A DNA stretch of 64,000 bases from Eubacteriaceae bacterium (GCA_910574895.1 CAJTDQ010000001.1:124001-188000); one strand, 5' to 3'. Shown: positions 16,607 through 26,190, counted from the stretch's first letter. Notes: generated by a model from the letters alone, not told the origin. Made by a program: numbers and translations.

Positions 16607-16634
16607 TTGACAATCTAAGAATTTGTACTATAAT
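16607..16634 (+). promoter_or_regulatory. promoter of rex
   Basis: TTGACA (16607-16612), 16-base spacer, TATAAT (16629-16634). Both boxes are consensus. The spacer is one base short of ideal. Confidence 0.75.
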
Positions 16635-16664
16635 GAAGTTAGTATTATAAAGCAGGAGTAAACA

Positions 16665-17300
16665 ATGAATAAGATTTCAAAAGCAGTAATATCAAGACTG
16701 CCAAGATATTATAGATATTTGGATGAACTTAGAGCACAGAAAATAGAACGGATTTCATCAAAGGAATTAAGTAAAATGATGAACGTTACCGCATCACAGA
16801 TTCGTCAGGATTTGAATAATTTTGGAGGGTTTGGACAACAGGGATATGGATATAATGTTCAGTATCTTTATGATGAAATCAGTAAACTTTTAGGCTTAGA
16901 TGTTCCCCATAAGATGGTTATTGTAGGAGCCGGCAATTTGGGACAGGCGATTGCCAATTATGGAAACTTTAAAAACAGAGGATTTGAAATTACAGCTCTG
17001 TTTGATAAAAATCCCGAATTAATCGGAAAGAAAACTGTGGATGCAGAAATTTTAGATATTGAATATTTATATGATTATGTGAAAGAAAACAATGTAGAAA
17101 TTGTGGCATTGACACTGCCAAAAGAGCCAGCCAGAAAAGTGGCTGAAAAATTAGTGGAATGTGGAGTAAAAGCATTTTGGAATTTTGCCCATACGGATTT
17201 AAGATTTTCCGGTGACATTATTGTAGAGAATGTACATCTGTCAGAAAGTCTTATGAAGTTAACTTATAGAATTTCTGATAAAGATAAGAGCGAAAAATAG
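16665..17300 (+). CDS. rex: redox-sensing transcriptional repressor Rex
   Basis: A 211-residue NADH-responsive repressor. The N-terminal winged helix (ISKAVISRLPRYYRYL, then MMNVTASQIRQDLNNFGGFG) binds operators; the C-terminal Rossmann domain (VIVGAGNLGQAIANYGNF) senses the NADH/NAD+ ratio, and a swapped C-terminal helix closes the dimer. In Clostridia it controls fermentation genes. It heads a run of same-strand genes starting with nnr 13 bases on. A consensus promoter is just upstream. I do not see a clear Rex operator in its own promoter, but a near match lies at 272-289. Confidence 0.95.
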   Translation: MNKISKAVISRLPRYYRYLDELRAQKIERISSKELSKMMNVTASQIRQDLNNFGGFGQQGYGYNVQYLYDEISKLLGLDVPHKMVIVGAGNLGQAIANYGNFKNRGFEITALFDKNPELIGKKTVDAEILDIEYLYDYVKENNVEIVALTLPKEPARKVAEKLVECGVKAFWNFAHTDLRFSGDIIVENVHLSESLMKLTYRISDKDKSEK

Positions 17301-17313
17301 ATAGGAGCTGCCA

Positions 17314-18783
17314 ATGAAACAGATTTTTACAGGAAAACAGATGAAAACTGTAGATGATTACACAATAAAAAACATTGGAATTCCGGGAATTGTATTGATG
17401 GAAAGAGCAGCACTTTGTGTGGCTTCTCTTATTATGGAAAATGAATCAAAAAGTAAGTCAGTTCTTGTAGTCTGCGGAACAGGAAATAATGGGGCTGACG
17501 GTTTGGCAGTATGCAGGATGTTGCACCTGAATGGGTATAACACCTGTATTTGTGTTTTAGGGGATGTAAAAAAGGCTACAGATGATTTTAAAACTCAGTA
17601 TAAAATTGTAAACAATCTTGGGATAAGTATTACTGACAGTGTTGTGCCAGCTGATGTAATTGTGGATGCTGTATTTGGTGTTGGTCTGTCAAGAGAAGTT
17701 GCAGGAAGATATAAAAGTGCAATAGAACAGATGAATCAAATGAGAGCAAATATATATTCTGTAGATATTCCTTCAGGGATTGATGCGGATACAGGAAAGG
17801 TACTCGGTGTTGCTGTAAAAGCACAATATACAGTTACTTTTGGCTGTCATAAAGTAGGGACAGTTTTATATCCGGGAGCAGACTATTGTGGAAGAGTGAC
17901 GGTGGCGGATATTGGTTTTGCATGCCAGGAGGTTTTAGAAAATACAATAAAGCATGTAGAAAAAGAAGATTTATATAATATTCCGACAAGAAAGAATTAT
18001 TCAAACAAAGGAACTTACGGGAAAGTATTGATTATTGCAGGAAGTAAAGAAATTTCGGGTGCGGCGATATTATCAACATTAGCTGCATTTAAGACCGGTG
18101 CAGGAATGGTAAGAGTATTTACCCATGAAAATAACAGAAATATTATTGGGAAATTAATTCCCGAAGCTATGATAAATACATATGATACAGAAAAGTTCGA
18201 TATGAAATCGTTAGAAGCATGCATTCACTGGTGTAATGTGATTGCCATTGGACCTGGAATTGGTACAGGGGAACTTCAGACAAAGATGGTGGAAAAAGTT
18301 TTAGAGGCAAAATTACCTACTGTATTAGATGCAGATGCAATTAATACAATCTCCAGAAGAAATGATATAAAAATTAAATTACATAAGAATGTTATTATAA
18401 CGCCTCATTTGGGTGAGATGAGCAGATTTATGGCTGTCTCTGTAGAAGAAATTGCAGGGAATCTCATAAAATATGCAAATCAGGCAAATTATCAATATGG
18501 AGTTTCTGTTGTATTAAAGGATGCCAGAACTGTCATTGTAAATCAGCAGGGAACATATATTAATCTGACAGGAAACAGTGGTATGGCTACGGCTGGCAGT
18601 GGTGATGTTCTGACAGGAATTATTGCAGCACTGCTTGGAATCGGGGCAGGTCAGGATAATGCAGCAGTACTTGGACCATATGTTCATGGATGTGCAGGAG
18701 ATGTGGCAGCACAATGTCAGACGAAAGAAAGTATGATGGCAGGAGATATCATAAAGAAGATTGCAGAAGTGATGAAGAGATAG
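17314..18783 (+). CDS. nnr: bifunctional NAD(P)H-hydrate epimerase / ADP-dependent dehydratase
   Basis: A 489-residue fusion that repairs damaged NAD(P)H hydrates. The N-terminal YjeF_N domain (residues 1 to ~210; VVCGTGNNGADGLAVCRML, VDIPSGIDADTG) epimerises the R form to the S form. The C-terminal ribokinase-like domain (from ~225; NKGTYGKVLIIAGS, AIGPGIG, VLDADAIN, ITPHLGEMSR, TAGSGDVLTGIIAALL) dehydrates the S form using ADP. Both halves appear complete. GGAGCTGCC precedes the ATG. Its position next to rex fits a theme of nicotinamide cofactor balance. Confidence 0.93.
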   Translation: MKQIFTGKQMKTVDDYTIKNIGIPGIVLMERAALCVASLIMENESKSKSVLVVCGTGNNGADGLAVCRMLHLNGYNTCICVLGDVKKATDDFKTQYKIVNNLGISITDSVVPADVIVDAVFGVGLSREVAGRYKSAIEQMNQMRANIYSVDIPSGIDADTGKVLGVAVKAQYTVTFGCHKVGTVLYPGADYCGRVTVADIGFACQEVLENTIKHVEKEDLYNIPTRKNYSNKGTYGKVLIIAGSKEISGAAILSTLAAFKTGAGMVRVFTHENNRNIIGKLIPEAMINTYDTEKFDMKSLEACIHWCNVIAIGPGIGTGELQTKMVEKVLEAKLPTVLDADAINTISRRNDIKIKLHKNVIITPHLGEMSRFMAVSVEEIAGNLIKYANQANYQYGVSVVLKDARTVIVNQQGTYINLTGNSGMATAGSGDVLTGIIAALLGIGAGQDNAAVLGPYVHGCAGDVAAQCQTKESMMAGDIIKKIAEVMKR

Positions 18784-18834
18784 AAAAACGAAAGATAAGT
18801 TTTGTAAATGTTTAGAAGAACAGAGGTGGATGAG

Positions 18835-20019
18835 ATGAAGTTGGATAAATATTTTAGAGGATATGCTACAATTGATCTTGATAAAATTTTCAGAAATGTT
18901 ATGAATATGAAAGAAAAAATCAATCAGGAAACAGGAATTATTGCTGTAATTAAAACGGATGGATATGGTCATGGAGCAGTGCCGATTGCAAAAGCAATGG
19001 ACGACATTTTTGCGGGATATGCAGTGGCAACAGCGTATGAAGGACATAATCTCAGAAGACATGGAATTACAAAACCAATTTTTATTTTAGGGTATACATC
19101 TGTTGATACTTATGAAATGGTAATAAAAGAGGAAATGATTCCGGCGATATATAGAAAGGAAGATGCACAGAATCTTTCTGAGGAAGCGAAAAAGTTTAAT
19201 AAAGACGTGGACATTAATATTGCTGTTGATACGGGAATGAGCCGGATAGGGTATATTCCGTGTGAAGCGGCAGTAAAAGAAGTATCAGAGATTGCTAAAT
19301 TATCAAATATTCATATAAAATCCATCTTTACACATTTTGCTAAGGCAGATTATAAAGACAAAACTTTTGCTGAAAAACAGTTTCATGAGTTTAAAGAATT
19401 TATAAGTCAATTGGAAGAGGTGGGGGTGCATATTCCTATTCATCAATGTGCCAACAGTGCAGCAATGATGGAGATGAAAGAAACATCCATGAATCTGGCA
19501 AGAGCAGGAATTTCCATGTATGGGCTTTACCCGTCCGAGGAGATGGATCATGAGGCTATGAAACTGGAGCAGGCAATGAGTATTTACAGCCATGTCGTTC
19601 ATGTAAAAGAAATAAAGGCTGGCAGAGGAATCAGTTACGGACAGACATTTATTGCAGAAAAAAATATGAAAATAGCAACAATTCCTATAGGTTATGGGGA
19701 TGGATATCCGAGAAATCTTAGTAATAAAGGGTATGTTCTTATAGGAGGGCAAAAAGCAGATATTGTAGGCAGGGTCTGTATGGATCAGTTTATGGTGGAT
19801 GTTACAGGCTTGGATGTTCAGGTAGGTGACAAGGTTACACTGGCGGGACGGGATGGAAAAGAAGAAATTTTAATTGACAATCTGGCGGTTCTTGCAGGCA
19901 CATTCAACTATGAGTTTGTATGTGATTTAGGTAAGAGAATACCAAGAGTTTATCTGAAAAACGGGCAGATTGTGGGAATGAAAGATTATTATGATGATGA
20001 CTACGAGATAAATATTTAG
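18835..20019 (+). CDS. alr: alanine racemase
   Basis: A 394-residue PLP enzyme making D-alanine for peptidoglycan. The PLP lysine is Lys40 in [12 protein letters not shown]; the C-terminal domain carries ISYGQTF with the second catalytic tyrosine, and [13 protein letters not shown] and [13 protein letters not shown] choose ATG 18835 ([16 protein letters not shown]) because GAGGTGG lies five bases upstream; an ATG nine codons earlier has no binding site. It lies 52 bases after nnr and 68 bases before the MazF-like gene, matching the alr-mazF gene order seen in Bacillus and many Clostridia. Confidence 0.95.
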   Translation: MKLDKYFRGYATIDLDKIFRNVMNMKEKINQETGIIAVIKTDGYGHGAVPIAKAMDDIFAGYAVATAYEGHNLRRHGITKPIFILGYTSVDTYEMVIKEEMIPAIYRKEDAQNLSEEAKKFNKDVDINIAVDTGMSRIGYIPCEAAVKEVSEIAKLSNIHIKSIFTHFAKADYKDKTFAEKQFHEFKEFISQLEEVGVHIPIHQCANSAAMMEMKETSMNLARAGISMYGLYPSEEMDHEAMKLEQAMSIYSHVVHVKEIKAGRGISYGQTFIAEKNMKIATIPIGYGDGYPRNLSNKGYVLIGGQKADIVGRVCMDQFMVDVTGLDVQVGDKVTLAGRDGKEEILIDNLAVLAGTFNYEFVCDLGKRIPRVYLKNGQIVGMKDYYDDDYEINI

Positions 20020-20087
20020 AAGAAGTGAATACACATTCCAAAATGTGGAATAATATAGTTATTAGAAAACAATTTGGAGTGTTGAAA

Positions 20088-20435
20088 ATGGTTATTAGAC
20101 GAGGGGATATTTATTATGCTGATTTAAGACCGGTTATCGGCTCGGAACAGGGCGGAATCAGACCGGTACTGATTATACAAAATGATACAGGAAACAGGCA
20201 CAGTCCTACGGTGATTGTGGCGGCAATTACTAGCCGTATGACGAAGGCTAAACTGCCAACCCATATAAAGATTGATAAAGAAAAGTGTGATATCATTAAA
20301 GATTCAGTAATATTATTAGAACAGCTTAGAACGATAGATAAGCAGAGATTAAAAGATAAAGTGTGTCATCTGGATGATGAAATGTTAAAAACTGTCGATA
20401 AGGCGCTTTGCATAAGCTTGGAACTAAATACATAA
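20088..20435 (+). CDS. MazF/PemK-family mRNA endoribonuclease, no adjacent antitoxin
   Basis: A 115-residue protein of the EndoA/MazF family, which cuts mRNA at short sequences. It begins [33 protein letters not shown] and contains [19 protein letters not shown] and [17 protein letters not shown], all typical and uninterrupted, with catalytic-region Arg and Thr retained. TTTGGAG eight bases upstream sets the start at 20088. In Bacillus the antitoxin gene lies between alr and the toxin; here the 68-base gap is too short and no antitoxin ORF precedes or follows. Either the antitoxin is elsewhere or the protein is kept in check in another way. Confidence 0.9.
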   Translation: MVIRRGDIYYADLRPVIGSEQGGIRPVLIIQNDTGNRHSPTVIVAAITSRMTKAKLPTHIKIDKEKCDIIKDSVILLEQLRTIDKQRLKDKVCHLDDEMLKTVDKALCISLELNT

Positions 20436-20519
20436 GGCATGTGAAGTTGACTATTGAAATATAAAATGATACACTTGAGATTGCGTAAATTAGAAGAAAT
20501 TACAAAGGAGTGAAATTTT

Positions 20520-21248
20520 ATGTCAGGACATTCAAAATTTGCAAATATTAAACATAAAAAGGAGAAAAATGATGCCGCAAAAGGAAAATTATTTACAATT
20601 ATTGGTAAAGAAATTGCGGTAGCAGTCAAAGAAGGAGGGGCAGACCCGGACAATAACAGCAAACTTCGTGATGTAATTGCTAAGGCAAAAGCAAACAATA
20701 TGCCGAATGATACGATTGAAAGAGGAATCAAAAAGGCAGCAGGGAATGCCAGTGCAATTAATTATGAAACTGTCAGATATGAGGGATACGGTCCAAATGG
20801 AACAGCTATCATTGTTGATGCGTTAACAGATAACAGAAATAGAACAGCGGCCAATGTGCGAAACTGTTTTACAAAGGGAAATGGAAATGTTGGAGCGCAG
20901 GGATGCGTTTCATATATGTTTGATGAAAAAGGACAGATAATTATTGCAAAAGAAGAGTGTGAGATGGATTCAGATGAATTGATGATGATTGCACTTGATG
21001 CAGGTGCTGAAGATTTTTCAGAGGAAGAAGACAGTTTCGAGGTTGTAACAGATCCGGCAGATTTCAGCAAAGTTCGTCAGACGCTGGAAGATGCAGGGGT
21101 TAAGATGGCACAGGCAGAAGTGACAATGATTCCGCAGAATTATGTGACACTGACAGATGAAGAATCCATCAAGAGAATGAATATTATTATTGACAGATTA
21201 GATGAAGATGAGGATGTACAGCAGGTTTATCATAACTGGGATGAATAG
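20520..21248 (+). CDS. YebC/PmpR family protein
   Basis: A 242-residue protein beginning MSGHSKFANIKHKKEKNDAAKGK, the family hallmark, followed by AKANNMPNDTIERGIKKA and the three-domain YebC fold to the end. Members act as transcription regulators and, in some Firmicutes, help ribosomes pass proline-rich stretches. No specific target can be inferred here. AAAGGAG lies upstream. The HAD gene begins five bases after it, so the two are likely co-transcribed. Confidence 0.93.
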   Translation: MSGHSKFANIKHKKEKNDAAKGKLFTIIGKEIAVAVKEGGADPDNNSKLRDVIAKAKANNMPNDTIERGIKKAAGNASAINYETVRYEGYGPNGTAIIVDALTDNRNRTAANVRNCFTKGNGNVGAQGCVSYMFDEKGQIIIAKEECEMDSDELMMIALDAGAEDFSEEEDSFEVVTDPADFSKVRQTLEDAGVKMAQAEVTMIPQNYVTLTDEESIKRMNIIIDRLDEDEDVQQVYHNWDE

Positions 21249-21253
21249 GACGA

Positions 21254-21991
21254 ATGAACACAGTATTATTTGATTTAGACGGAACATTGCTTCCGATGGA
21301 CTTAAAAGAATTTACAGATACATATATATGCCTGTTAAGCAGCAGGATGGAATCCGCAGGATACGATGCAAAAAAAGTAATTGCAGGTATCTGGATTGGG
21401 CTGAAAGCATTGGCTGAAAATAATGGAATGATTACGAATGAAGAGTGTTTTTGGAAGGCCTTTGAGAATTTCATGACTGATGGCAACGGCAAAATGGAAA
21501 GCAAAGTCAGACGAAAACTGGAAAAAGAAATTAACAGATTTTATAAAGAGGACTTTGGCGTGGCAAGGTATGTTACGCATCCATTAGATACGGTAAGTGA
21601 GTGCGTAGCGATATTAAAAGATAAAGGTTATCAGTTAGTTGTTGCTACAAACCCGATTTTCCCGGAAGTGGCTACATTGGAGCGTATTTCCTGGGCGGGA
21701 CTTAATCCGGAGGATTTTTCGCTAATTACTACCTATGAAAATTCATGCTATACGAAGCCGAATTTAGAATATTATAAGTATCTGTTAAAGATTCTCGATA
21801 AAGATCCGGAAGACTGTCTGATGGTTGGAAATGATGTTCGGGAAGATATGTGTGCAAAAAAATTAGGCATTGATGTATTTCTTATGGAAGGAAATATTAT
21901 CAATGATATTGATGTTGATATTTCGGAATTAAAAAGAGGGAATTGGAATGTATTTCGGGAATATGTATCCAATTTACCTGTGATTAAATAA
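21254..21991 (+). CDS. HAD-superfamily phosphatase-like hydrolase
   Basis: A 245-residue protein with HAD motif I VLFDLDGTLLP, motif II VVATNP, a conserved lysine (YTKPNLEYYKYLL) and motif IV MVGNDVREDMCAKKLG. The insertion between motifs I and II is a helical cap. The substrate is unknown; phosphoglycolate or nucleotide-like small molecules are usual for this subgroup. It closes a same-strand block and is followed by a strong hairpin. Confidence 0.85.
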   Translation: MNTVLFDLDGTLLPMDLKEFTDTYICLLSSRMESAGYDAKKVIAGIWIGLKALAENNGMITNEECFWKAFENFMTDGNGKMESKVRRKLEKEINRFYKEDFGVARYVTHPLDTVSECVAILKDKGYQLVVATNPIFPEVATLERISWAGLNPEDFSLITTYENSCYTKPNLEYYKYLLKILDKDPEDCLMVGNDVREDMCAKKLGIDVFLMEGNIINDIDVDISELKRGNWNVFREYVSNLPVIK

Positions 21992-21997
21992 AAACAG

Positions 21998-22036
21998 CCC
22001 ATATATATTTTAATTAAAATATATATGGGTATTATT
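21998..22036 (+). terminator. terminator after the HAD gene
   Basis: A 14-bp perfect stem CCCATATATATTTT (21998-22011) with its complement at 22016-22029, loop AATT, followed by TATTATT. The T-run is weak. Confidence 0.65.
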
Positions 22037-22153
22037 ATGCCCTGAACGCATATGAGAATATAAGGGATAAGTATTTGAAATATAACAAAATATCTATTAA
22101 GATATAAAGAGTGGATTAAACCGAATATAAAAAATAGGAATGTGAGATAACCT

Positions 22154-22960
22154 ATGGTAAATGATAAATTAGTAGATTTAAGAAATTATATAAAATCACT
22201 AGAAAGCGTTGCAGTAGCTTTTTCCGGTGGAGCAGATTCTGCTTTTCTTTTAAAGGTTGCTCATGATGTTTTAGGTGAACATGCAATAGCAATAACTCTT
22301 AGTGCAAAAACATTTCTAAAAGATGAGACAAAGGAGACGAAAAGTTTTTGTGAGAAAGAGGGAATCAGACATTTTATTTGCGAAATTAGTCCGCTTGAGA
22401 TAAAAGGATTTTCTGAAAATCCACCAGAAAGATGTTATATTTGCAAAAAAGAGATATTTTCACAGATAATAAGGCTGGCAAAGGAAAATGGAATAAATAA
22501 TATTTTAGAAGGCTCGAATATTGATGATATTGGGGATTACAGACCGGGATTAAAGGCCATAAAAGAGTTAGAAGTACTCAGTCCTCTGCAGACTGTCGGT
22601 TTAACGAAAACAGAGATTAGAATTTTATCAAAAGAATTAGGCTTGAATACATGGGATAAGCCAAGCAAGGCATGTCTGGCATCAAGATTTGTATATGGAG
22701 AAGAGATTACAGTGGAAAAATTAGAGATGATTGAACAGGCAGAACAACTTTTGACAGATTTGGGATATGTACAGTCAAGAGTCAGAATTCATGGAAATAT
22801 TGCAAGGATTGAGGTTTTAGAGGAGCAGATAGAAAGATTTGTACAGAAACATAAAGAAGTTGTTAGCAAAAAATTTAAGGATTTAGGTTTTTTATATGTT
22901 GTTTTGGATTTAGAAGGATATCGGACAGGAAGTATGAACGAAGTCTTAAAGAACAAATAA
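22154..22960 (+). CDS. larE: LarE, ATP-dependent sacrificial sulfur transferase
   Basis: A 268-residue enzyme that sulfurates the carboxylates of the pyridinium nucleotide precursor of the nickel-pincer cofactor. The N-terminal PP-loop SVAVAFSGGADSAFLL binds ATP. The sulfur donor cysteine is Cys174 in SKACLASRF, equivalent to Lactobacillus Cys176. There are no extra C-terminal cysteines, so it should be the sacrificial type that loses its own sulfur and not the iron-sulfur type. CYICKK is another conserved patch. It begins the larE-larB-larC operon. Confidence 0.93.
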   Translation: MVNDKLVDLRNYIKSLESVAVAFSGGADSAFLLKVAHDVLGEHAIAITLSAKTFLKDETKETKSFCEKEGIRHFICEISPLEIKGFSENPPERCYICKKEIFSQIIRLAKENGINNILEGSNIDDIGDYRPGLKAIKELEVLSPLQTVGLTKTEIRILSKELGLNTWDKPSKACLASRFVYGEEITVEKLEMIEQAEQLLTDLGYVQSRVRIHGNIARIEVLEEQIERFVQKHKEVVSKKFKDLGFLYVVLDLEGYRTGSMNEVLKNK

Positions 22961-22990
22961 ATGTAGTATTCAATTGGCATGGAGGAAAAC

Positions 22991-23746
22991 ATGGATATCA
23001 GGAATTTATTGAGAGATGTGGCTGAGGGAACGGTGAGTGTAGATGAAGCTGTATTAAAATTAAAAAAAGCACCTTTTGAAGATTTGGGATTTGCAAAATT
23101 AGATTATCACAGGGCATTAAGACAAGGTGTTGCAGAAGTGATTTATGGTGCAGGAAAGACATCAGAACAAATTGTAAAAATTGTAAACAACTTTTGGAAA
23201 AATGGACAAAAAAACGTGTTGATTACAAGAATGAGTGAAGATGCTGCAAAGTTTGTTGTAAAGGAATTGCGTTCCGATAAAATTAAAATCACTTATGATG
23301 CAATGAGTAAAATAGGAATTGTAGGAGAGATTCCACAAAGTGATGGATTGGGAAAAGTTGTTGTGGCGACAGGAGGAACCAGTGATATGCCTGTTGCAGA
23401 GGAAGCAGCACTTACAGCAGAGGTTTTAGGGAATGAAGTCGTCAGATTATATGATGTTGGTGTTGCCGGACTTCACAGATTATTGTCTCATGCAGATGAA
23501 TTGATGAGTGCAAAAGTAGTAATTGCCATTGCAGGAATGGAAGGAGCATTGGCAAGTGTGATTGGAGGTCTGGTTGACTGTCCGGTAATCGCTGTTCCTA
23601 CCAGTGTCGGATATGGTGCAGCATTTGAAGGGCTGTCAGCACTCTTGTCAATGTTGAATTCCTGTGCCAGTGGTGTGAGTGTTGTAAATATTGATAATGG
23701 GTTTGGTGCAGGATATATGGCACATATGATTAATCATATGCGTTAA
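22991..23746 (+). CDS. larB: LarB, nicotinate mononucleotide adenylate carboxylase/hydrolase
   Basis: A 251-residue enzyme that carboxylates and hydrolyses nicotinic acid adenine dinucleotide to start nickel-pincer cofactor synthesis. The C-terminal half is PurE-like: VVVATGGTSDMPVAEEAALTAE, VYDVGVAGLHRLL-type and VPTSVGYGAAFEGLSALLSMLNSC. The start at 22991 (MDIRNLLRDVAEG) has GGAGG five bases upstream; an ATG four codons earlier overlaps that site. It lies 30 bases after larE and 14 bases before larC. Confidence 0.93.
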   Translation: MDIRNLLRDVAEGTVSVDEAVLKLKKAPFEDLGFAKLDYHRALRQGVAEVIYGAGKTSEQIVKIVNNFWKNGQKNVLITRMSEDAAKFVVKELRSDKIKITYDAMSKIGIVGEIPQSDGLGKVVVATGGTSDMPVAEEAALTAEVLGNEVVRLYDVGVAGLHRLLSHADELMSAKVVIAIAGMEGALASVIGGLVDCPVIAVPTSVGYGAAFEGLSALLSMLNSCASGVSVVNIDNGFGAGYMAHMINHMR

Positions 23747-23760
23747 TAAATGGAGGTTAT

Positions 23761-24945
23761 ATGAGAACATTATATTTAGAATGTAATATGGGAGCAGCGG
23801 GGGATATGCTGATGTCAGCGCTGATTGAATTACATAATACCCCGGAAGATTTTGTTGAAAGATTTAATCATTTAGGTATACCAAAAGTAAAATTAATAAA
23901 AGAGAAAAGTGTGAAATGTGGAATTGTCGGAACTCATATGAAAGTGTTGGTAGATGGTGTGGAGGAAATCAGTCAGGATGTTCATACGCATAATGATATT
24001 CATAGTCATACCAGCCTAAAAGATATTGAGAACCTTATTCAGCATTTAGATATAGACGAACAGGTTAAAAAAGATGCAATAGGTGTATATACTTTGATTG
24101 CGGAAGCGGAAAGCCATTCCCATGGAAAGACGATATCGGACATTCATTTTCATGAAGTAGGAACAATGGATGCAGTGGCTGATGTAGTGGGGGCATGTAT
24201 GCTCTTTTATGAAATAGATCCGGATAGGATTATTGCGTCCCCTGTAAATGTAGGCAGAGGACAGATAAAGTGTGCCCATGGGACTCTTCCGGTTCCGGCA
24301 CCGGCGACAGCATTTATTCTTAAAGATGTACCAATTTACAGTAATGAAATAAACGGAGAACTTTGTACTCCAACAGGAGCAGCTATTTTGAAATATTTTG
24401 CGGATTCATTTGAACAAATGCCGCTAATGATGGTTGAGTCTATTGGATATGGTATGGGAAACAAAGATTTTTCATCAGCTAACTGTGTCAGAGCAATGCT
24501 TGGAACAACAGAAGATTCAATGGATGAAATTATAGAACTATGCTGCAATTTGGATGATATTACATCAGAGAATATCGGATATGCAACAGAAATGATGATG
24601 AAAGAGGGAGCGTTGGATGTTTATACCACACCTGTTGTTATGAAGAAAAACCGTCCTGGATTCGTGTTGACATGTATGTGCAAAAAAGAGGATAAAGAGA
24701 AGCTTTTAAATTTGTTATTTAAGCATACCACTACATTGGGAGTACGGGAATATACTTGTAAGCGGTATGGATTAGAGAGAAATATCAAACAAGTTGAAAC
24801 AAGTTATGGCATTGTCAGAGTGAAAGAGTCAAAAGGATATGGTGTTGTAAATACAAAAATAGAATATGAGGATTTAGTTGAAATCGCGAAAAAGAACGAG
24901 GCATCATTAGAAGAAGTTAGAAAGAAAATTCAGCGGGAAATTTAA
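23761..24945 (+). CDS. larC: LarC, nickel insertion enzyme, unsplit
   Basis: A 394-residue CTP-dependent cyclometallase that inserts nickel to finish the pincer cofactor. It begins MRTLYLECNMGAAGDMLMSAL, has a His-rich stretch (DVHTHNDIHSHT), FHEVGTMDAVADVVG and CTPTGAAILKYF, then the C-terminal domain MKKNRPGFVLTCMCK. In Lactobacillus the gene is read through a programmed frameshift; here it is one continuous frame. No larA racemase lies next to it, so the cofactor must serve an enzyme coded elsewhere. Confidence 0.93.
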   Translation: MRTLYLECNMGAAGDMLMSALIELHNTPEDFVERFNHLGIPKVKLIKEKSVKCGIVGTHMKVLVDGVEEISQDVHTHNDIHSHTSLKDIENLIQHLDIDEQVKKDAIGVYTLIAEAESHSHGKTISDIHFHEVGTMDAVADVVGACMLFYEIDPDRIIASPVNVGRGQIKCAHGTLPVPAPATAFILKDVPIYSNEINGELCTPTGAAILKYFADSFEQMPLMMVESIGYGMGNKDFSSANCVRAMLGTTEDSMDEIIELCCNLDDITSENIGYATEMMMKEGALDVYTTPVVMKKNRPGFVLTCMCKKEDKEKLLNLLFKHTTTLGVREYTCKRYGLERNIKQVETSYGIVRVKESKGYGVVNTKIEYEDLVEIAKKNEASLEEVRKKIQREI

Positions 24946-24947
24946 AT

Positions 24948-24975
24948 AAAGGGACTTTTGACAGTCCCTTTCAAA
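24948..24975. terminator. bidirectional terminator between larC and the 24989 gene
   Basis: AAAGGGACT / AGTCCCTTT (24948-24956 with 24963-24971), loop TTTGAC. The stem core AAAGGGAC is reused in the terminator at 44234. Confidence 0.85.
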
Positions 24976-24988
24976 TAATTATAAAGTT

Positions 24989-25570
24989 TTATTTGTCAGA
25001 TTCATATATGTTTTGATAAATCTGCTCCGTATACTCATAAATAAGAGCCTCATCTGCATTTTCAAATTGATGCATTAATTTATCCTTTATTTTATCAGCA
25101 CGGTTAAAATACAAAAGTTCTTCCGGTTGAGTCAGGTCTAAACTTTCATCTAACATTTCTTTTGAAATATTGATATCAGCCCAGGTAAGAAGTTCTTCGA
25201 TTAATTTATCTTCTTCATCTGCATCAATTTTGACTTGTTTTGCATGCATGAAAGAAATGATACCAGATATGATAAATATAATAAAAATGCCTCCCATAAC
25301 AGAATCAAAAAGCCATGCTGTAGATGAATTCAGTGGCAAAGGAATAATATCTGCCAGTACTAAAATCATAAATAAGATACCAATAATTCCAACTAGAAGC
25401 ATGGTTGATGCAGAAGAGGTAATATCCTGATATTTGTCGGATAACCGTACAAAAGAAGAAACTTTATTGTCAGTAAATTCATATAAACTTTCTTCTGGAA
25501 TATCTGGGGTGTCTACCATTGGATTATTGTCAATTGGCTGATCTGTTATTGTCATTTTTTTATCTTCCAT
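24989..25570 (-). CDS. membrane protein of unknown function, two helices
   Basis: A 193-residue protein. The N-terminal ~55 residues are soluble and acidic (MEDKKMTITDQPIDNNP). Two membrane helices follow: TMLLVGIIGILFMILVLAD (about 57-75) and a second GGIFIIFIISGIISFM (about 90-108). The C-terminal ~85 residues are cytosolic and charged (DADEEDKLIEELLTWADINIS). AAAGGAG lies upstream of the ATG. No family is recognised. It is convergent with larC and divergent from rlmH. Confidence 0.75.
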   Translation of the reverse strand: MEDKKMTITDQPIDNNPMVDTPDIPEESLYEFTDNKVSSFVRLSDKYQDITSSASTMLLVGIIGILFMILVLADIIPLPLNSSTAWLFDSVMGGIFIIFIISGIISFMHAKQVKIDADEEDKLIEELLTWADINISKEMLDESLDLTQPEELLYFNRADKIKDKLMHQFENADEALIYEYTEQIYQNIYESDK

Positions 25571-25710
25571 AAGCAGTCTCCTTTGTTAAATATAATTAAT
25601 TTTATTATATACTATTAAAGAATCTTTAACAAGGTAATACATATTTATTTTTTTAGCGAAAGACAGTATAATTGAAAAGAGAAAATATGGTTCAAAAGAG
25701 GAGTTATAAA

Positions 25711-26190
25711 GTGAAAATTACAGTTTTAGCAGTTGGGAAAATAAAAGAAAAATTTTATATAGATGCGGTTCAGGAGTATGCAAAAAGATTGTCTAGATAT
25801 TGTAAATTGGAAATTATTCAGGTGGCAGATGAAAAGACAGCAGAAAATTGTACAGAGACAGAAATAGATATTATAAAAAAGAAAGAAGCAGATAGAATTT
25901 TTAAATATATTCCGGAACAGGCATATGTAGTTACATTAGAAATATTAGGAAAACAATTAGATTCAGTAGAAATGGCAGATAAGATAAATCAGTTAGGAAT
26001 CGGGGGGACAAGCCATATTGTTTTTATTATAGGAGGCTCGCTTGGACTACATCAGTCTGTTTCTGACAGGTCTGATTTCAAGTTGAGTTTTTCAAAGATG
26101 ACATTTCCGCACCAGCTGATGCGGGTAGTATTGTTAGAGCAGATATATAGAAGTTATAGAATAATTAATAACGAACCGTATCATAAATAA
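25711..26190 (+). CDS. rlmH: 23S rRNA pseudouridine-1915 N3-methyltransferase
   Basis: With a GTG start at 25711 (VKITVLAVGKIKEKF) preceded by GAGGAG seven bases upstream, the protein is 159 residues, exactly the usual length of this SPOUT methyltransferase. Longer readings only add residues without similarity. IVFIIGGSLGLHQSV is the SAM-binding knot and the C-terminus RSYRIINNEPYHK is the family signature. It modifies helix 69 of mature 70S ribosomes. Confidence 0.95.
   Translation: MKITVLAVGKIKEKFYIDAVQEYAKRLSRYCKLEIIQVADEKTAENCTETEIDIIKKKEADRIFKYIPEQAYVVTLEILGKQLDSVEMADKINQLGIGGTSHIVFIIGGSLGLHQSVSDRSDFKLSFSKMTFPHQLMRVVLLEQIYRSYRIINNEPYHK

Noticed and set aside
16458-16664. Rex autoregulatory site between the ABC-F gene and rex
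   Set aside because: TTTGACA-type direct repeats are seen but no inverted TTGTTA/TAACAA pair.
18514-19062. 182-codon minus-strand frame across nnr and alr
   Set aside because: His/Cys/Ser-rich antisense of two well-conserved genes, without domain or binding site.
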